A stretch of 64,000 nt of DNA from Myxococcales bacterium (lineage in GTDB: Bacteria; Myxococcota_A; Bradymonadia; UBA7976; UBA1532): NCBI GenBank assembly GCA_020633465.1, contig JACKDN010000004.1:495441-559440 (forward strand). The letters run 5' to 3'. Below are positions 43,811 through 53,174 of this stretch, in pieces. The notes under the pieces were generated by a model, which worked only from the letters and a program-made list of their open reading frames with translations, made no database searches and had not been told where the DNA came from. The position numbers and the translations under genes are program-made. Numbering within the stretch: position 1 is the stretch's first letter; each line of letters begins with the position of its first letter.

Positions 43811-43932
43811 GCCCCTGCAACCCGTCGCGCCGTGGGACGCGCACACTGCGCAACTGAGCCGACGGTGGGAGCCGCCGCGCCGGAGCGCGGCGGCGAGGCG
43901 CGGCGGCGAGGCGTGGCGGCGAGGCGTGCGCT

Positions 43933-46900
43933 CTACTGCGCGAGGCAGAGGCCCACCGCGTCCGTGGGGGCGCCGCGGAAGGCGAAGACACCCGTGACGC
44001 ACTCGGCGCCCGGCTGACTGCACGCGCCGTCGCACAGCTCGGTGCAGGTGGCGGGCTGGCCGGCCTCGGTCTGCACGCAGATGAAGCCGTTGGCGCAGTC
44101 GCTGACGCCCTGCGCGTCGATGTTGCAGGCGTCGCCGGCCGTGCCCTGGCCGCGCATCGGCGCGCAGCGGCCCTGGGGCGCGGCGTCGCCGCCGTCGCCG
44201 TAGGCCAGCCAGGTGAACTGGCACTTCTCGCCCGCGCCGCAGCCGCTGGCGGCGCCGATCACGCCGTCGCAGTCACCCAGGCACAGGCCCACGCCCGGCA
44301 GGCCGTCGAAGACGTCCGGCACGCAGGCCGAGCCGCCGGCGCAGCGCGAGCTGTCGCCCGCGTCGCACAGGCCCACGCACGCGTTGCCCGCGCCCGCCCC
44401 CTGGCCCAGGCACAGATCGCCCGCGCCGCAGCTGCCCCAGTAGGTCTCGTCGTCGGGCACGCAGGCGTCACCGTGCGCGTCGTCCCCGCTGACGCCCAGC
44501 GTGCACACGCCGATCGCCTCGCCGCCGGCGCTGTCGGCCAGCACGCACACGCCGCCGGCCGGGCAGCCCTGCTGCGCGTACACGTCGCAGCCGTCGCTGC
44601 AGAACGCGAAGGGCACGCCGTCCAGGCGGTCGCTGTAGTCGACGCAGGTCTGCCCGCCCGCGCACGCCGCCCCGCCGGGCGCGCAGCCCGCGGTGCAGGT
44701 GCCGTACATGCAGGTCAGCCCCTCGGCGCAGCCGTTGTCGCCCAGATCGCAGGCGTCGCCTGCCGCGCCCGCGCCCGCGTCGACGCAGAACGTGGCCGGC
44801 GCCACCGCCGCGCACACCTCACCGGCGCCGCAGCCGCCCGCCTCGCCGGGCGTGCAGTCGTCGCCCTCGAGGCAGAAGCCCGGGCTCGCCTCGCCCGCCG
44901 GCGTGTTGGGATCGTCGGCGATGCACAGGCTGCGCGGGCCGCAGCCCGACGCGTCGGCGTTGGCGTCGCACGCGGCCTCGCAGGTCGCGCCGTCGACGAA
45001 GTCCACGCAGGTCAGGCCCGGCGCGCAGCCGTCGGCCTCGGGATCGCAGGCGTCGCCCAGCTGGCCGCCGTCGCCGGCCAGCTCGCACCGCCCGGTCTGC
45101 TGGTCGCACACGCCGTCGGGGCCGCAGCCCGCGAAGCGGCAGTCGGGCAGGCAGCCCCGCGGCTCGGCCGCGCGGTCGTAGCAGATGTAACCCTCGCGGC
45201 ACGCCGTGCCGTCGCCGCAGCCGTCGAAGCAGACGCCCTCGACGCACACCGACCCGCCCGGGCAGGCGTTGCCCGGGCCGCAGGCCACCGCGCAGAAGCC
45301 GTCGACCAGGGCGCCCTCGCTCTCCACCTCGGTGATGCACTGGCCGCCGGCCGCGCACTCGAAGTCGACGTCGCAGGCGGCGCCCGGCGCGCCCTCGGCC
45401 GGGCCGGCCTGCACGCACGCCCCTGTCGCCGGGTTGCACGCCGTGCCCGCCGGGCACTGCACGCCGCGGCACAGATCGCCGATGACCGGCACGCACGCGC
45501 CCGTCGCCGGATCGCACTCGTTGCCCACCGGGCACTGCACGCCGGCGCACAGATCGGCCGGATCCTCGAAGCAGGCGTCGATGTCCTCGCACGCCGACCG
45601 CCCGATGCACCGGCGCTCGGCCGGCGTCGACTGCGCCGTGCAGGCGTCGACGCACTGCAGAATCTGCTGGGGCGGGAAGTAGCCGCACTCGGCCAGCGTC
45701 TCGCACGACGACTGGCAGCTCGGCGCCTGCCCGGCGTCCACGCAGCGGCCCGTCGCCGGCTCGCAGACGCTGCCGAAGGGGCACTCGACGTCGGCGCACA
45801 GGTCCGCCGGCCCGAAGCACGCGTCGATGGCGTCGGCGTCGCACTCGGCGGCGAAGATGCAGTCGCGCTCGGCCGGCGTCGACTCGGCGCGGCAGCCGTC
45901 GACGCAGTCCTGCACCGGGAAGGCGGGGTCGAAGCAGTCGCGGAACTGCGAGCACACGTCGATGCAGGTGGCGCCGCCGGGCTGCGCCACGCAGCGGCCC
46001 GTCTCGGGATCGCAGGCCTGGCCCGGCGCGCACTGCACGCCCGCGCACAGATCGGCGGGCGCGTCGAAGCAGGCGTCGATGGCGTCGGCGTCGCAGCCGG
46101 CGGCCGTGATGCAGCGCAGCTCGGCGGGCGTCGACTCGACCAGGCAGCCCTGCACGCAGCCGGGCACGTCGAAGCCGGCGAAGCACTCGCCGATCTGACC
46201 GCACACACTCTGGCAGGTGGGCTCGCCGCCCGGATCGACGCACGCGCCGGTGGCGGGATCGCACACCTCGCCGGCGCCGCACTGCACGTCGGCGCACAGA
46301 TCGGCCGGCGCGAAGCACGCGTCGATGCGATCGGGATCACAGTTGGCGGCCGCCAGGCACGCCCGCTCGGACGGGGGCGAGCTCTCGGTGCACACGTTCA
46401 CGCAGTTGGGCACGTCCAGCTCGCCGCCGAAGCAGACGTTCAGGTCGTCGCACAGGGTGACGCAGTCCGGCGCCTGGGCCTCGGGCACGCACGCGCCGGT
46501 CGCCGGCGAGCAGAACTCACCCAGCGGGCAGTTCACGTCGGCGCACAGGTCGGGCTCTTCGAAGCACAGGTCGATGGCGTCGCAGTCGGGGGCGCCGACG
46601 ATGCAGTTCAGCTCCTCGGGCGTGGCCTGCTCGCCGCAGCCCGCCTCGCAGGCCGCCAGATCGTCGGGCGTCGCCGGCGCCGGGCCGCACTCGCCGAGGA
46701 TGCGGCACGCGTTGGCGCAGTCGGCCATCGGCGGCATGCCGCCCACGCCGGGCTCGCCGCCCATGCCGGGCTGGCCGCCCTGACCCGGCTGACCGCCCTG
46801 ACCCGGCTGGCCGCCCTGACCCGGCTGGCCGCCCTGACCGGGGTTGCCGCCGAAGCCGGGCAGGCCGCCCTGACCCGGCTGGCCGCCCATGCCGGGCGCG

Positions 46901-47196
46901 CCGCCCTGCCCCGGATCGCCGCCGAAGCCGGGCAGACCACCCTGACCGGGCTCGCCGCCCATGCCGGGCTCACCGCCGGCGCCGGGCTGACCGCCCATGC
47001 CGGGCTGACCACCGGCGCCGGGCTCGCCGCCCTGCCCCGGCTGCTGGCCACCGCCGCCGCCGATGCCGCCATCGCGCACGGGCGCGAAGCCCCCGCCCGC
47101 GCCGCCGCCGCCGCTGTCGTCGTCGTCACACCCGGTGGTCAGCACCAGGCTCGCCGCCAGGGCACACGCCCACCACAGGCCGCCTCGATTCGTCAC
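43933..47196 (-). CDS. Large Cys-rich lipoprotein with GGX linker
   Basis: A 1087-residue protein starting at GTG 47196, with GGGGAGG 6 bases upstream. The open frame extends further, but this site has the ribosome binding site and signal peptide. The lipobox is LTTGC, followed by DDDDSGGGG and a long GMGGQPGAGG linker (about residues 35-150). Residues about 155-560 contain five or six repeats of about 75 residues, each with C-x-CGQIGECF-like and STPAELRCI segments plus DLCAxVQCxxGxxCDPxTGxCV. The rest is Cys-rich (CGPG, CGAGEVC). The architecture fits a long, disulfide-rich surface lipoprotein. No enzyme motif was found. A good promoter lies at 47231-47259. Confidence 0.85.
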   Translation of the reverse strand: MTNRGGLWWACALAASLVLTTGCDDDDSGGGGAGGGFAPVRDGGIGGGGGQQPGQGGEPGAGGQPGMGGQPGAGGEPGMGGEPGQGGLPGFGGDPGQGGAPGMGGQPGQGGLPGFGGNPGQGGQPGQGGQPGQGGQPGQGGQPGMGGEPGVGGMPPMADCANACRILGECGPAPATPDDLAACEAGCGEQATPEELNCIVGAPDCDAIDLCFEEPDLCADVNCPLGEFCSPATGACVPEAQAPDCVTLCDDLNVCFGGELDVPNCVNVCTESSPPSERACLAAANCDPDRIDACFAPADLCADVQCGAGEVCDPATGACVDPGGEPTCQSVCGQIGECFAGFDVPGCVQGCLVESTPAELRCITAAGCDADAIDACFDAPADLCAGVQCAPGQACDPETGRCVAQPGGATCIDVCSQFRDCFDPAFPVQDCVDGCRAESTPAERDCIFAAECDADAIDACFGPADLCADVECPFGSVCEPATGRCVDAGQAPSCQSSCETLAECGYFPPQQILQCVDACTAQSTPAERRCIGRSACEDIDACFEDPADLCAGVQCPVGNECDPATGACVPVIGDLCRGVQCPAGTACNPATGACVQAGPAEGAPGAACDVDFECAAGGQCITEVESEGALVDGFCAVACGPGNACPGGSVCVEGVCFDGCGDGTACREGYICYDRAAEPRGCLPDCRFAGCGPDGVCDQQTGRCELAGDGGQLGDACDPEADGCAPGLTCVDFVDGATCEAACDANADASGCGPRSLCIADDPNTPAGEASPGFCLEGDDCTPGEAGGCGAGEVCAAVAPATFCVDAGAGAAGDACDLGDNGCAEGLTCMYGTCTAGCAPGGAACAGGQTCVDYSDRLDGVPFAFCSDGCDVYAQQGCPAGGVCVLADSAGGEAIGVCTLGVSGDDAHGDACVPDDETYWGSCGAGDLCLGQGAGAGNACVGLCDAGDSSRCAGGSACVPDVFDGLPGVGLCLGDCDGVIGAASGCGAGEKCQFTWLAYGDGGDAAPQGRCAPMRGQGTAGDACNIDAQGVSDCANGFICVQTEAGQPATCTELCDGACSQPGAECVTGVFAFRGAPTDAVGLCLAQ

Positions 47197-47230
47197 GATT
47201 CGCCTCCCCGATTCCTCGGATTCGGGCCCC

Positions 47231-47259
47231 CCTATAGCGCTCCACGGCGTCAGTGACAA
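47231..47259 (-). promoter_or_regulatory. Sigma70-type promoter of the Cys-rich lipoprotein gene
   Basis: On the minus strand TTGTCA (47259-47254) and TATAGG (47236-47231) are separated by 17 bp, about 35 bp ahead of the GTG start codon at 47196. This is a good match in a GC-rich background. Confidence 0.5.
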
Positions 47260-47350
47260 CGTGCTCGGTGCCCCATCACACCCGCCGAGCAGTGGTCAGC
47301 GCCGCGCGCCTCTGCCAAGCTGCGCGCCGAGAACCGCCCCGGAGGCCCCC

Positions 47351-48148
47351 GTGCGCTCGCTGCCCTTCCTCGCCCCCACGCCCGCCCTCGTCGGCATGGT
47401 GCACCTCGACGCGCTGCCCGGCGCGCCCGGCTTCGCGGGTGACCTCGACGCCGTCGCGGCCCGCGCCGCCGAGGACGCCCGCCGCCTCGCCGCGGCGGGC
47501 CTCGACGCGATCATGGTCGAGAACTTCCACGACGCGCCCTTCTACAAGTCGGCGCTGCCCCCCGAGACCATCGCCGCCCTCACCCGCTGCGCCCTCGCCG
47601 TGCGCGACGCCGCCCCCGAGGTGCCCCTGGGCATCAACGCCCTGCGCAACGACGGCCTCGCCGCCCTCGGCATCGCCGCCGCGGTGGGCGCCGCCTTCAT
47701 CCGGGTCAACGTGCTGTGCGGCGCCATGGTGACCGACCAGGGCATCATCGAGGGCTGCGCCGCCGAGCTGCAGCGCATGCGCATGGTGGTCGGCCACGAG
47801 GTGGCGGTGCTGGCCGACGTGGCCGTCAAGCACGCCGCGCCGCTCGCCGCCCTCGATCCGGCCCAGGCGGCCCGCGATCTGGTCCACCGCGGCCGCGCCG
47901 ACGCCCTGGTCGTCAGCGGCACCGGCACCGGCCAGCCGACGTCGCCCGCCCAGGTGCAGGCCGTGCGCGCCGCGGTCCCGGGGGTGCCCGTGCTGGTCGG
48001 CAGCGGCGTCACCGCCGACACGCTGGCCGCGCTGGGCGCCGACGCCTGCATCGTGGGCACCGCGCTCAAGGGCTCGGACGGCCGCGTCGACGTCGACCGG
48101 GCCCGCGCGCTGCGCCGCGCCGCCGACGCCGCGCGGGCCGCGACCTGA
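47351..48148 (+). CDS. BtpA/SgcQ-family TIM-barrel protein
   Basis: A 265-residue protein starting at GTG 47351, with GGAGG 5 bases upstream; the first conserved motif follows at once (LVGMVHLDALPGAPGF). Later motifs are GLDAIMVENFHDAPFY, LGINALRNDGLAALGIA, FIRVNVLCGAMVTDQGIIEG, VLADVAVKHAAPLA, DALVVSGTGTG and the phosphate-binding loop VPVLVGSGVTADTLA. This pattern is the BtpA family. In cyanobacteria BtpA helps photosystem I accumulate, but in non-photosynthetic bacteria it is a TIM-barrel protein of unknown, probably sugar- or nucleoside-related, function. It is divergent from the Cys-rich lipoprotein gene. Confidence 0.88.
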   Translation: MRSLPFLAPTPALVGMVHLDALPGAPGFAGDLDAVAARAAEDARRLAAAGLDAIMVENFHDAPFYKSALPPETIAALTRCALAVRDAAPEVPLGINALRNDGLAALGIAAAVGAAFIRVNVLCGAMVTDQGIIEGCAAELQRMRMVVGHEVAVLADVAVKHAAPLAALDPAQAARDLVHRGRADALVVSGTGTGQPTSPAQVQAVRAAVPGVPVLVGSGVTADTLAALGADACIVGTALKGSDGRVDVDRARALRRAADAARAAT

Positions 48149-48227
48149 CCCCCCGTTCCTCGCGCGCGCGTGGTCGATCGCTGTCCTCCGCTTGCCTCGC
48201 GTGCCGCCAGTCCGTAACTTTTCCGTC

Positions 48228-49856
48228 GTGCTGAAGCTCAATCGAACGACGTCCGCCGCGCTGCTGCTGACCGCGGGCCTGCTGGCCTGCGAAGAGGGCC
48301 CCCCGCCCGCGGCCCCCGCGCCGGGCCCGGGCCTCGGCGCCGCCTTCGCGCCGCCCGAGGCGCACGTGCAGCGGCTCACCCAGACCCAGTACGCGGCCGC
48401 CGCGCGCCAGCTGCTCGGCCCCGACGTGCTGGTGCCGCAGGCGCTCGAGCCCGACGTGAGGCTCGACGGCTTCATCGCCGTCGGCGCCTCGCGCTCGTCG
48501 ATCAGCGCCCGCGGCGTCGAGCAGTACGAGGCGGCCGCCTTCGACCTGGCCGAGCAGGCGCTCACCAACCCGGCCATCCGCGCCCGCCTGGTCGACTGCG
48601 ACCCCGGCGCACAGTGCGCCCGCGACACCCTGGCCCGCCTGGCCCGCGTGGCCTGGCGCCGCCCCGCCTCGCCCGACGAGCTCGACCGCCTCGTCGCGCT
48701 GCACGCCCAGGCCGAGGCCGCGCTGGACGACTTCCACCTCGCGCTGCAGTACCCGCTGGCGGCCATCCTGCAGTCGCCGCACTTCCTGTGGCGCGGCGAG
48801 CTGGGCGAGCCCGACCCCGACGCCCCCGGCGAGCGCCGCTACACGTCGGTCGAGATGGCGTCACGGCTGTCGTTCTTCCTCTGGAACGCGCCCCCCGACG
48901 AGGCGCTGATGGCCGCCGCCGAGGCCGGCGATCTGGTCGACGACGCCAAGCTGCGCGCCCAGGTGCTGCGGATGCTGGTCGACCCGCGCGCCCGCACCGG
49001 CCTGCGCAACTTCGTCACCGAGCACCTCGACCTGGACGCCCTCGACCAGATGGTGAAGGACCCGACCGTCTTCGTGCACGCCAGCCCCGAGCTGGGCGAC
49101 TCGGCCCGCGAAGAGACGCTGGCCGGCTTCGAGCACCTGGTGTTCGACCTCGACGGTGACTTCCGCGATCTGATGACGACGCGGCGCACCTTCATCGACC
49201 GCCGCCTCGCGGCCCTGTACGGCGTGCCCGCCCCGCAGGGCGACGGCTTCGCGCTCACCTGGCTGCCCGAGGACGGCCCCCGCCGCGGCCTCTTGGGCCA
49301 GGCCAGCGTGCTCGCGCTCAACGCCCACGCCGAGTCCAGCTCGGCCACGCTGCGCGGCAAGTTCGTCCGCATCTCGCTCTTGTGCGACGAGCTGCCCCCG
49401 CCCCCGGCCAACGTCGACACCTCCATCCCCGAGCCCACGCCCGACGCGCCCACCCTGCGCGACCGCGTGAAGGTGCACCTCGAGAACGAGGCCTGCGCCA
49501 GCTGCCACCGCGCGATGGATCCCCTGGGCCTGGCGCTCGAGAACTTCGACGGCATCGGCCGCTACCGCGCCACCGAGGGCGGCGCCACCATCGACGCCCA
49601 CGGCGAGCTCGACGGCGTCCCCTTCGACGACGCCACGGGCCTTGCCTGGACGCTCCGCGAGGATCCCCGCCTCGGCGCGTGCCTCACCCGCAAGCTGTAC
49701 CGCTACGCCACCGGCGTGGTGGAGCAACGCTCCGACGAGGTGCTCATCGACGCGCTCGCCGAGCGCTTCGCCGACGACGGCTACCGCGTGAAGGCCCTGC
49801 TGCTCGACATCGCGCTCAGCCCCGGCTTCCGCCGCGCCCGCGAGGCCAGCGAATGA
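48228..49856 (+). CDS. DUF1592/DUF1588/DUF1585 haem-motif lipoprotein
   Basis: A protein of 542 residues if translated from GTG 48228; no ribosome binding site is obvious and a TTG at 48192 is the alternative. The lipobox is GLLAC. The modules follow the order of the planctomycete/myxobacterial family: QRLTQTQYAAAARQLLG (DUF1587-like), LARVAWRRPASPDELDRL (DUF1595), EMASRLSFFLWNAPPDEALM (DUF1592), FIDRRLAALYGVP with GLLGQASVLALNAHAESSS (DUF1588), and LTRKLYRYATGVVEQ (DUF1585). A single CASCH motif (about residue 425) could bind haem c covalently. It is followed by a Tat-exported DUF1552 protein, its usual partner. Role unknown; a periplasmic or surface redox function is inferred. Confidence 0.87.
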   Translation: MLKLNRTTSAALLLTAGLLACEEGPPPAAPAPGPGLGAAFAPPEAHVQRLTQTQYAAAARQLLGPDVLVPQALEPDVRLDGFIAVGASRSSISARGVEQYEAAAFDLAEQALTNPAIRARLVDCDPGAQCARDTLARLARVAWRRPASPDELDRLVALHAQAEAALDDFHLALQYPLAAILQSPHFLWRGELGEPDPDAPGERRYTSVEMASRLSFFLWNAPPDEALMAAAEAGDLVDDAKLRAQVLRMLVDPRARTGLRNFVTEHLDLDALDQMVKDPTVFVHASPELGDSAREETLAGFEHLVFDLDGDFRDLMTTRRTFIDRRLAALYGVPAPQGDGFALTWLPEDGPRRGLLGQASVLALNAHAESSSATLRGKFVRISLLCDELPPPPANVDTSIPEPTPDAPTLRDRVKVHLENEACASCHRAMDPLGLALENFDGIGRYRATEGGATIDAHGELDGVPFDDATGLAWTLREDPRLGACLTRKLYRYATGVVEQRSDEVLIDALAERFADDGYRVKALLLDIALSPGFRRAREASE

Positions 49857-49962
49857 GGCACCGTACCAACCGACGCACGGCGACGCTGGACACGGGCACG
49901 TACCGCGGGTCTCGGCGTCGATGCGTCCCGCGACGTCGTCTCTCTGGCCGGACTCAGGTGGC

Positions 49963-51324
49963 ATGATCATCAAGCGACCCCCGACCTGGAAGCTGGGCGC
50001 CCCGCTCACCCGCCGCACCGTGCTGCGCGGACTCCTGGGCGGCGCCGCGGTCACCATCGCGCTGCCGCCGCTCGAGGCCCTGATGGGCCGCGGCCGCGCG
50101 CACGCCGCCGAGGGATTCCCCAAGCGTTTCGGCATCTTCTACTGGGGCAACGGTATCCTGCCGGATCGCTGGAACCCCATCGGCCAGGGCAGCGGCGACG
50201 ACTGGCAGCTGAACACGCAGATGGCCCCGCTGGCCAACGTGAAGGACCACCTGACCGTCGTCAGCGGCACGAAGGTGAAGACCGGCAACCCCATCGCGCA
50301 CACGTCGGGCCCGGGCGGCTTCCTCACCGGCCACCCGCTGATCCTGCGCGGCGGCGAGTCGCACACCTACGCCGCGCCCAGCATCGATCAGGTGATGGCG
50401 CAGAGCATCGGCGGTGACACCCGCTTCCGGTCGCTCGAGGTGGGCGTGCAGCCCGACGCGCGTCCCATCTCGTACAACGGACCCGACAGCACCAACCCGC
50501 CGGAAGTGAACCCCGCCGCCTTCTTCGAGCGCCTGTTCGGCGGCGGCTTCCGCGCGCCCGGCGAAGACAGCGAGCCCGATCCCACGCTGGCCCTGCGCCG
50601 CAGCGTGCTCGACAGCGTCATCGCCGACGGCGAGGCCCTGAAGAAGCGCCTGGGCGCCACCGACAAGGTGCGGCTGGACCAGCACCTCGATGGCATCCGC
50701 GATCTCGAGAAGCGCATCGCGCGGCTGGCCGAGGATCCACCGCGCCTCGACGCCTGCGCGCGCCCCGAGATGCCCACCGGCGACTACCCGCTGGTCGAGG
50801 GTCGCCCACCGATGAGCGAAATCAGCCGAGCGATGGCTGATCTGATGGTGATGGCGCTCGCCTGCGATCAGACCCGGGTGTTCACCTTCGCGTTCAGCAC
50901 GCCGGTGAACAACACGCTGTACGAGGGCGCCGAGGCCGGCCACCACAAGCTGACGCACGACGAGCCGGGCGATCAGCCGCAGGTGGACATGATCCTCACG
51001 CAGCACATCATGCCCGAGTTCGCCTACCTGCTCGAGCGCCTGAAGGCCGTCGACGAGGGCGGCGATACGCTGCTCGACCACAGCGTCGTGCTGGGCATGA
51101 CCGATTGCTCGTTCGGGCGCACGCACAGCATCGAAGACTTCCCCATCGTGCTCGCGGGAAGCTGCAGCGGCGCGCTGAAGACCGGCCTGCACTACCGCTC
51201 GCCCACCGCCGAGAACAGCGTCCACGTGTCGCTCAGCCTGCTGCGCGCCATGGGCGTGCGCGCGGCCGAGTTCGGCGCCGAGGACGGCCTGGTCAAGGAC
51301 GGCCTGAGCGCGATCGAAGCGTGA
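49963..51324 (+). CDS. Tat-exported DUF1552 protein
   Basis: A 453-residue protein starting at ATG 49963 (AGGTGG upstream). A twin-arginine signal is clear: TRRTVLRGLLGGAAVTIALPPLEAL. The mature protein has the DUF1552 pattern: RFGIFYWGNGILPDRWNP, VSGTKVKTGNPIAHTSGPGGFLTG, SIDQVMAQSIG, and the late DHSVVLGMTDCSFGRTHS. DUF1552 resembles the sulfatase-like DUF1501 family and is nearly always encoded next to a DUF1592/1588 protein, as here. Tat export suggests the protein folds, perhaps with a metal, before crossing the inner membrane. A small lipoprotein gene begins 11 bp downstream and probably belongs to the same transcript. Confidence 0.9.
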   Translation: MIIKRPPTWKLGAPLTRRTVLRGLLGGAAVTIALPPLEALMGRGRAHAAEGFPKRFGIFYWGNGILPDRWNPIGQGSGDDWQLNTQMAPLANVKDHLTVVSGTKVKTGNPIAHTSGPGGFLTGHPLILRGGESHTYAAPSIDQVMAQSIGGDTRFRSLEVGVQPDARPISYNGPDSTNPPEVNPAAFFERLFGGGFRAPGEDSEPDPTLALRRSVLDSVIADGEALKKRLGATDKVRLDQHLDGIRDLEKRIARLAEDPPRLDACARPEMPTGDYPLVEGRPPMSEISRAMADLMVMALACDQTRVFTFAFSTPVNNTLYEGAEAGHHKLTHDEPGDQPQVDMILTQHIMPEFAYLLERLKAVDEGGDTLLDHSVVLGMTDCSFGRTHSIEDFPIVLAGSCSGALKTGLHYRSPTAENSVHVSLSLLRAMGVRAAEFGAEDGLVKDGLSAIEA

Positions 51325-51335
51325 GGGAGAACGGG

Positions 51336-52247
51336 ATGAACGCGACGCTCCGAACGCTCCGCCGAGCCCTGCGCCCGCTGGCCCTCGCGGCGCTGACGGC
51401 GACGCTCCCGGCCTGCGGCCAGGACGCCGCCGACGACGACGCCCCCGAGGCCGACGCCGCCCCGCCCGAGCGCATCGACGAGGGCGAGCCCGCCCCCCTC
51501 GCCCGCCAGGCCTGGGTCATCAGCCGCCTCGAGTTCGGCCGCCTGGTCTCCGCCGGCGTCAGCCACGGCTTCGACCTCGACGGCCGCGTCAGCGACAACA
51601 CCGACCGCGAGAGCTGCCGCAAGCCCGACTACACCGCGCCCGACGGCACGCCCGGCATCGACAACCAGCTCGCCGAGCTCATCCCCGCCCTCGAGCAGAT
51701 CGCCGGCGACGCGCTCGACGGCCTGGTGCAGGGCGCCATCAACGATGGCGCGCTGATGATGCTCGTCGAGCAGCGCGAAGACGGCGTCGCCCTGACCCAA
51801 GCCGCCGGCGTCCCCTTCTTGGGCACCGATGGCTTCATCCTCGCCGAACAGACGCTGGCCATGGATCCCGAGGCGCCCGTCGCGCTGACCGACGGCTTCG
51901 AGATGGTGGAGATGGACGACGGCACGATGGTCGAGGCGGGACCCATCACCGTTCCCATCCCCGTCGACATCCTGAACGTGCACTTCACCCTGAACGTGCG
52001 CAACGGACGCTTCCGCTTCGTCGTGCGCGACGATGGCACCATGCAGGGACTCATGGGAGGCGAGATCGAGGTCGACGAGGTCATCGACGCCATCGACGAG
52101 GGCGGCGTCGACTCGGCCACGAACATCGCGCGCACCGTCCTCAACGGCCGCGCCGACATGGCCCGCGACGAAGAGGGCAAGTGCCACGCCTTCAGCGCCG
52201 TGCTGCTGTTCGACGCCGTGCCCGTCTACTTGGCCGAGTGGGAGTGA
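51336..52247 (+). CDS. Hypothetical lipoprotein of the DUF1552 cassette
   Basis: A 303-residue protein with GAGGGAGA and ATG 51336, and lipobox TLPAC (Cys27). An acidic spacer (DDDAPEADAAPPERIDEGE) is followed by a domain with paired beta segments (QAWVISRLEFGRL; VDILNVHFTLNVRNGRFRFVVRDDGTM) and a central helix (LIPALEQIAGDALDGLVQGAINDGALMML). No family was recognised. Its position 11 bp after the DUF1552 gene on the same strand suggests a three-gene secreted cassette (DUF1592 lipoprotein, DUF1552, this protein). It could be the outer-membrane-anchored partner. The C-terminus GKCHAFSAVLLFDAVPVYLAEW is hydrophobic. Confidence 0.6.
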   Translation: MNATLRTLRRALRPLALAALTATLPACGQDAADDDAPEADAAPPERIDEGEPAPLARQAWVISRLEFGRLVSAGVSHGFDLDGRVSDNTDRESCRKPDYTAPDGTPGIDNQLAELIPALEQIAGDALDGLVQGAINDGALMMLVEQREDGVALTQAAGVPFLGTDGFILAEQTLAMDPEAPVALTDGFEMVEMDDGTMVEAGPITVPIPVDILNVHFTLNVRNGRFRFVVRDDGTMQGLMGGEIEVDEVIDAIDEGGVDSATNIARTVLNGRADMARDEEGKCHAFSAVLLFDAVPVYLAEWE

Positions 52248-52312
52248 GCCCAGGGGGAGTGAGCACGCGGGGCGTGACCGCGCCGGGTACGACCGGACCG
52301 GACGCCCCGGCC

Positions 52313-53002
52313 ATGCGGACGCTGGGCCTCATCGGCGGCATGAGCTGGGAGAGCACCGCCACCTACTACCGACTCATCAACCAACACACCCGCGCCGCCC
52401 TCGGCGGCCTGCACTCGGCGCCCATCCTGCTGCACAGCGTCGACTTCGCACCCATCGAAGCCATGCAGCGCGCCCAGGACTGGCAGCGCGCCGCCGACAC
52501 CCTGGTCACCATCGCCCGCAACCTCGAGCACCACGGCGCCGAGCTGATCCTGTTGTGCACCAACACGATGCACATCGTCGCCGACACCCTCGAGGCCGAG
52601 CTCGACGTCCCCTTCCTGCACCTCGCCGACGCCACCGCCCGCGCCCTGCGCCGCGCCGGCCACACGCACGTCGGCCTGCTGGGCACCCGCTTCACGATGG
52701 AGCAGCCCTTCTACCGCGACCGCCTCGCCCGCCACGGCCTGAGCGTACGCGTACCCGACGCCCCCGACCGCGAAGCCATCGACGACGCCATCTACGCCGA
52801 GCTGTGCCGCGGCCACGTGAACGACGCCACCCGCCAACGCTTCCTCGCCATCATCGACCACCTGCGCACCGCCGGCGCCGAAGCGGTCGTCCTGGGCTGC
52901 ACCGAGATCGGGCTGCTGGTGCAGCCGAGCGACACGGACGTGCCGCTGTTCGACACGACCGCGATTCACGCCGCGGAGGCGGTGCGCGCGGCGCTGGCGT
53001 AG
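52313..53002 (+). CDS. Aspartate/glutamate racemase family protein
   Basis: A 229-residue PLP-independent amino-acid racemase. The family N-terminus MRTLGLIGGMSWESTATYYRLIN is complete from ATG 52313. Both catalytic cysteines are present: LLCTNTMHIVA (about residue 83) and VLGCTEIGLLV (about 193). Length matches aspartate racemases (about 230). It may supply D-aspartate for peptidoglycan or recycling; the substrate was not determined. It is the last plus-strand gene before the convergent CRISPR-Cas effector operon; the 172-bp gap 53003-53174 shows no clear feature. Confidence 0.9.
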   Translation: MRTLGLIGGMSWESTATYYRLINQHTRAALGGLHSAPILLHSVDFAPIEAMQRAQDWQRAADTLVTIARNLEHHGAELILLCTNTMHIVADTLEAELDVPFLHLADATARALRRAGHTHVGLLGTRFTMEQPFYRDRLARHGLSVRVPDAPDREAIDDAIYAELCRGHVNDATRQRFLAIIDHLRTAGAEAVVLGCTEIGLLVQPSDTDVPLFDTTAIHAAEAVRAALA

Positions 53003-53174
53003 CGGCAGGGGCACGCCGTCCTTGGCTCCCACGACCGCGACCGTGGACCTCACGCAGCACATTCAGGGAGCATGCGCCCATGAGGACCGACTCCGGCTCC
53101 AAAGCGCGCCGGCACCTGTCCAAGCTTGTACCTGCCCGACACCTGAGTCGCATCGGCGCGTTCCGGTTGGGCAG

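Noticed and set aside
53003..53174. Several GACC copies between the racemase and csb2 genes
   Set aside because: Their spacing is irregular, so they are not part of a phased array.
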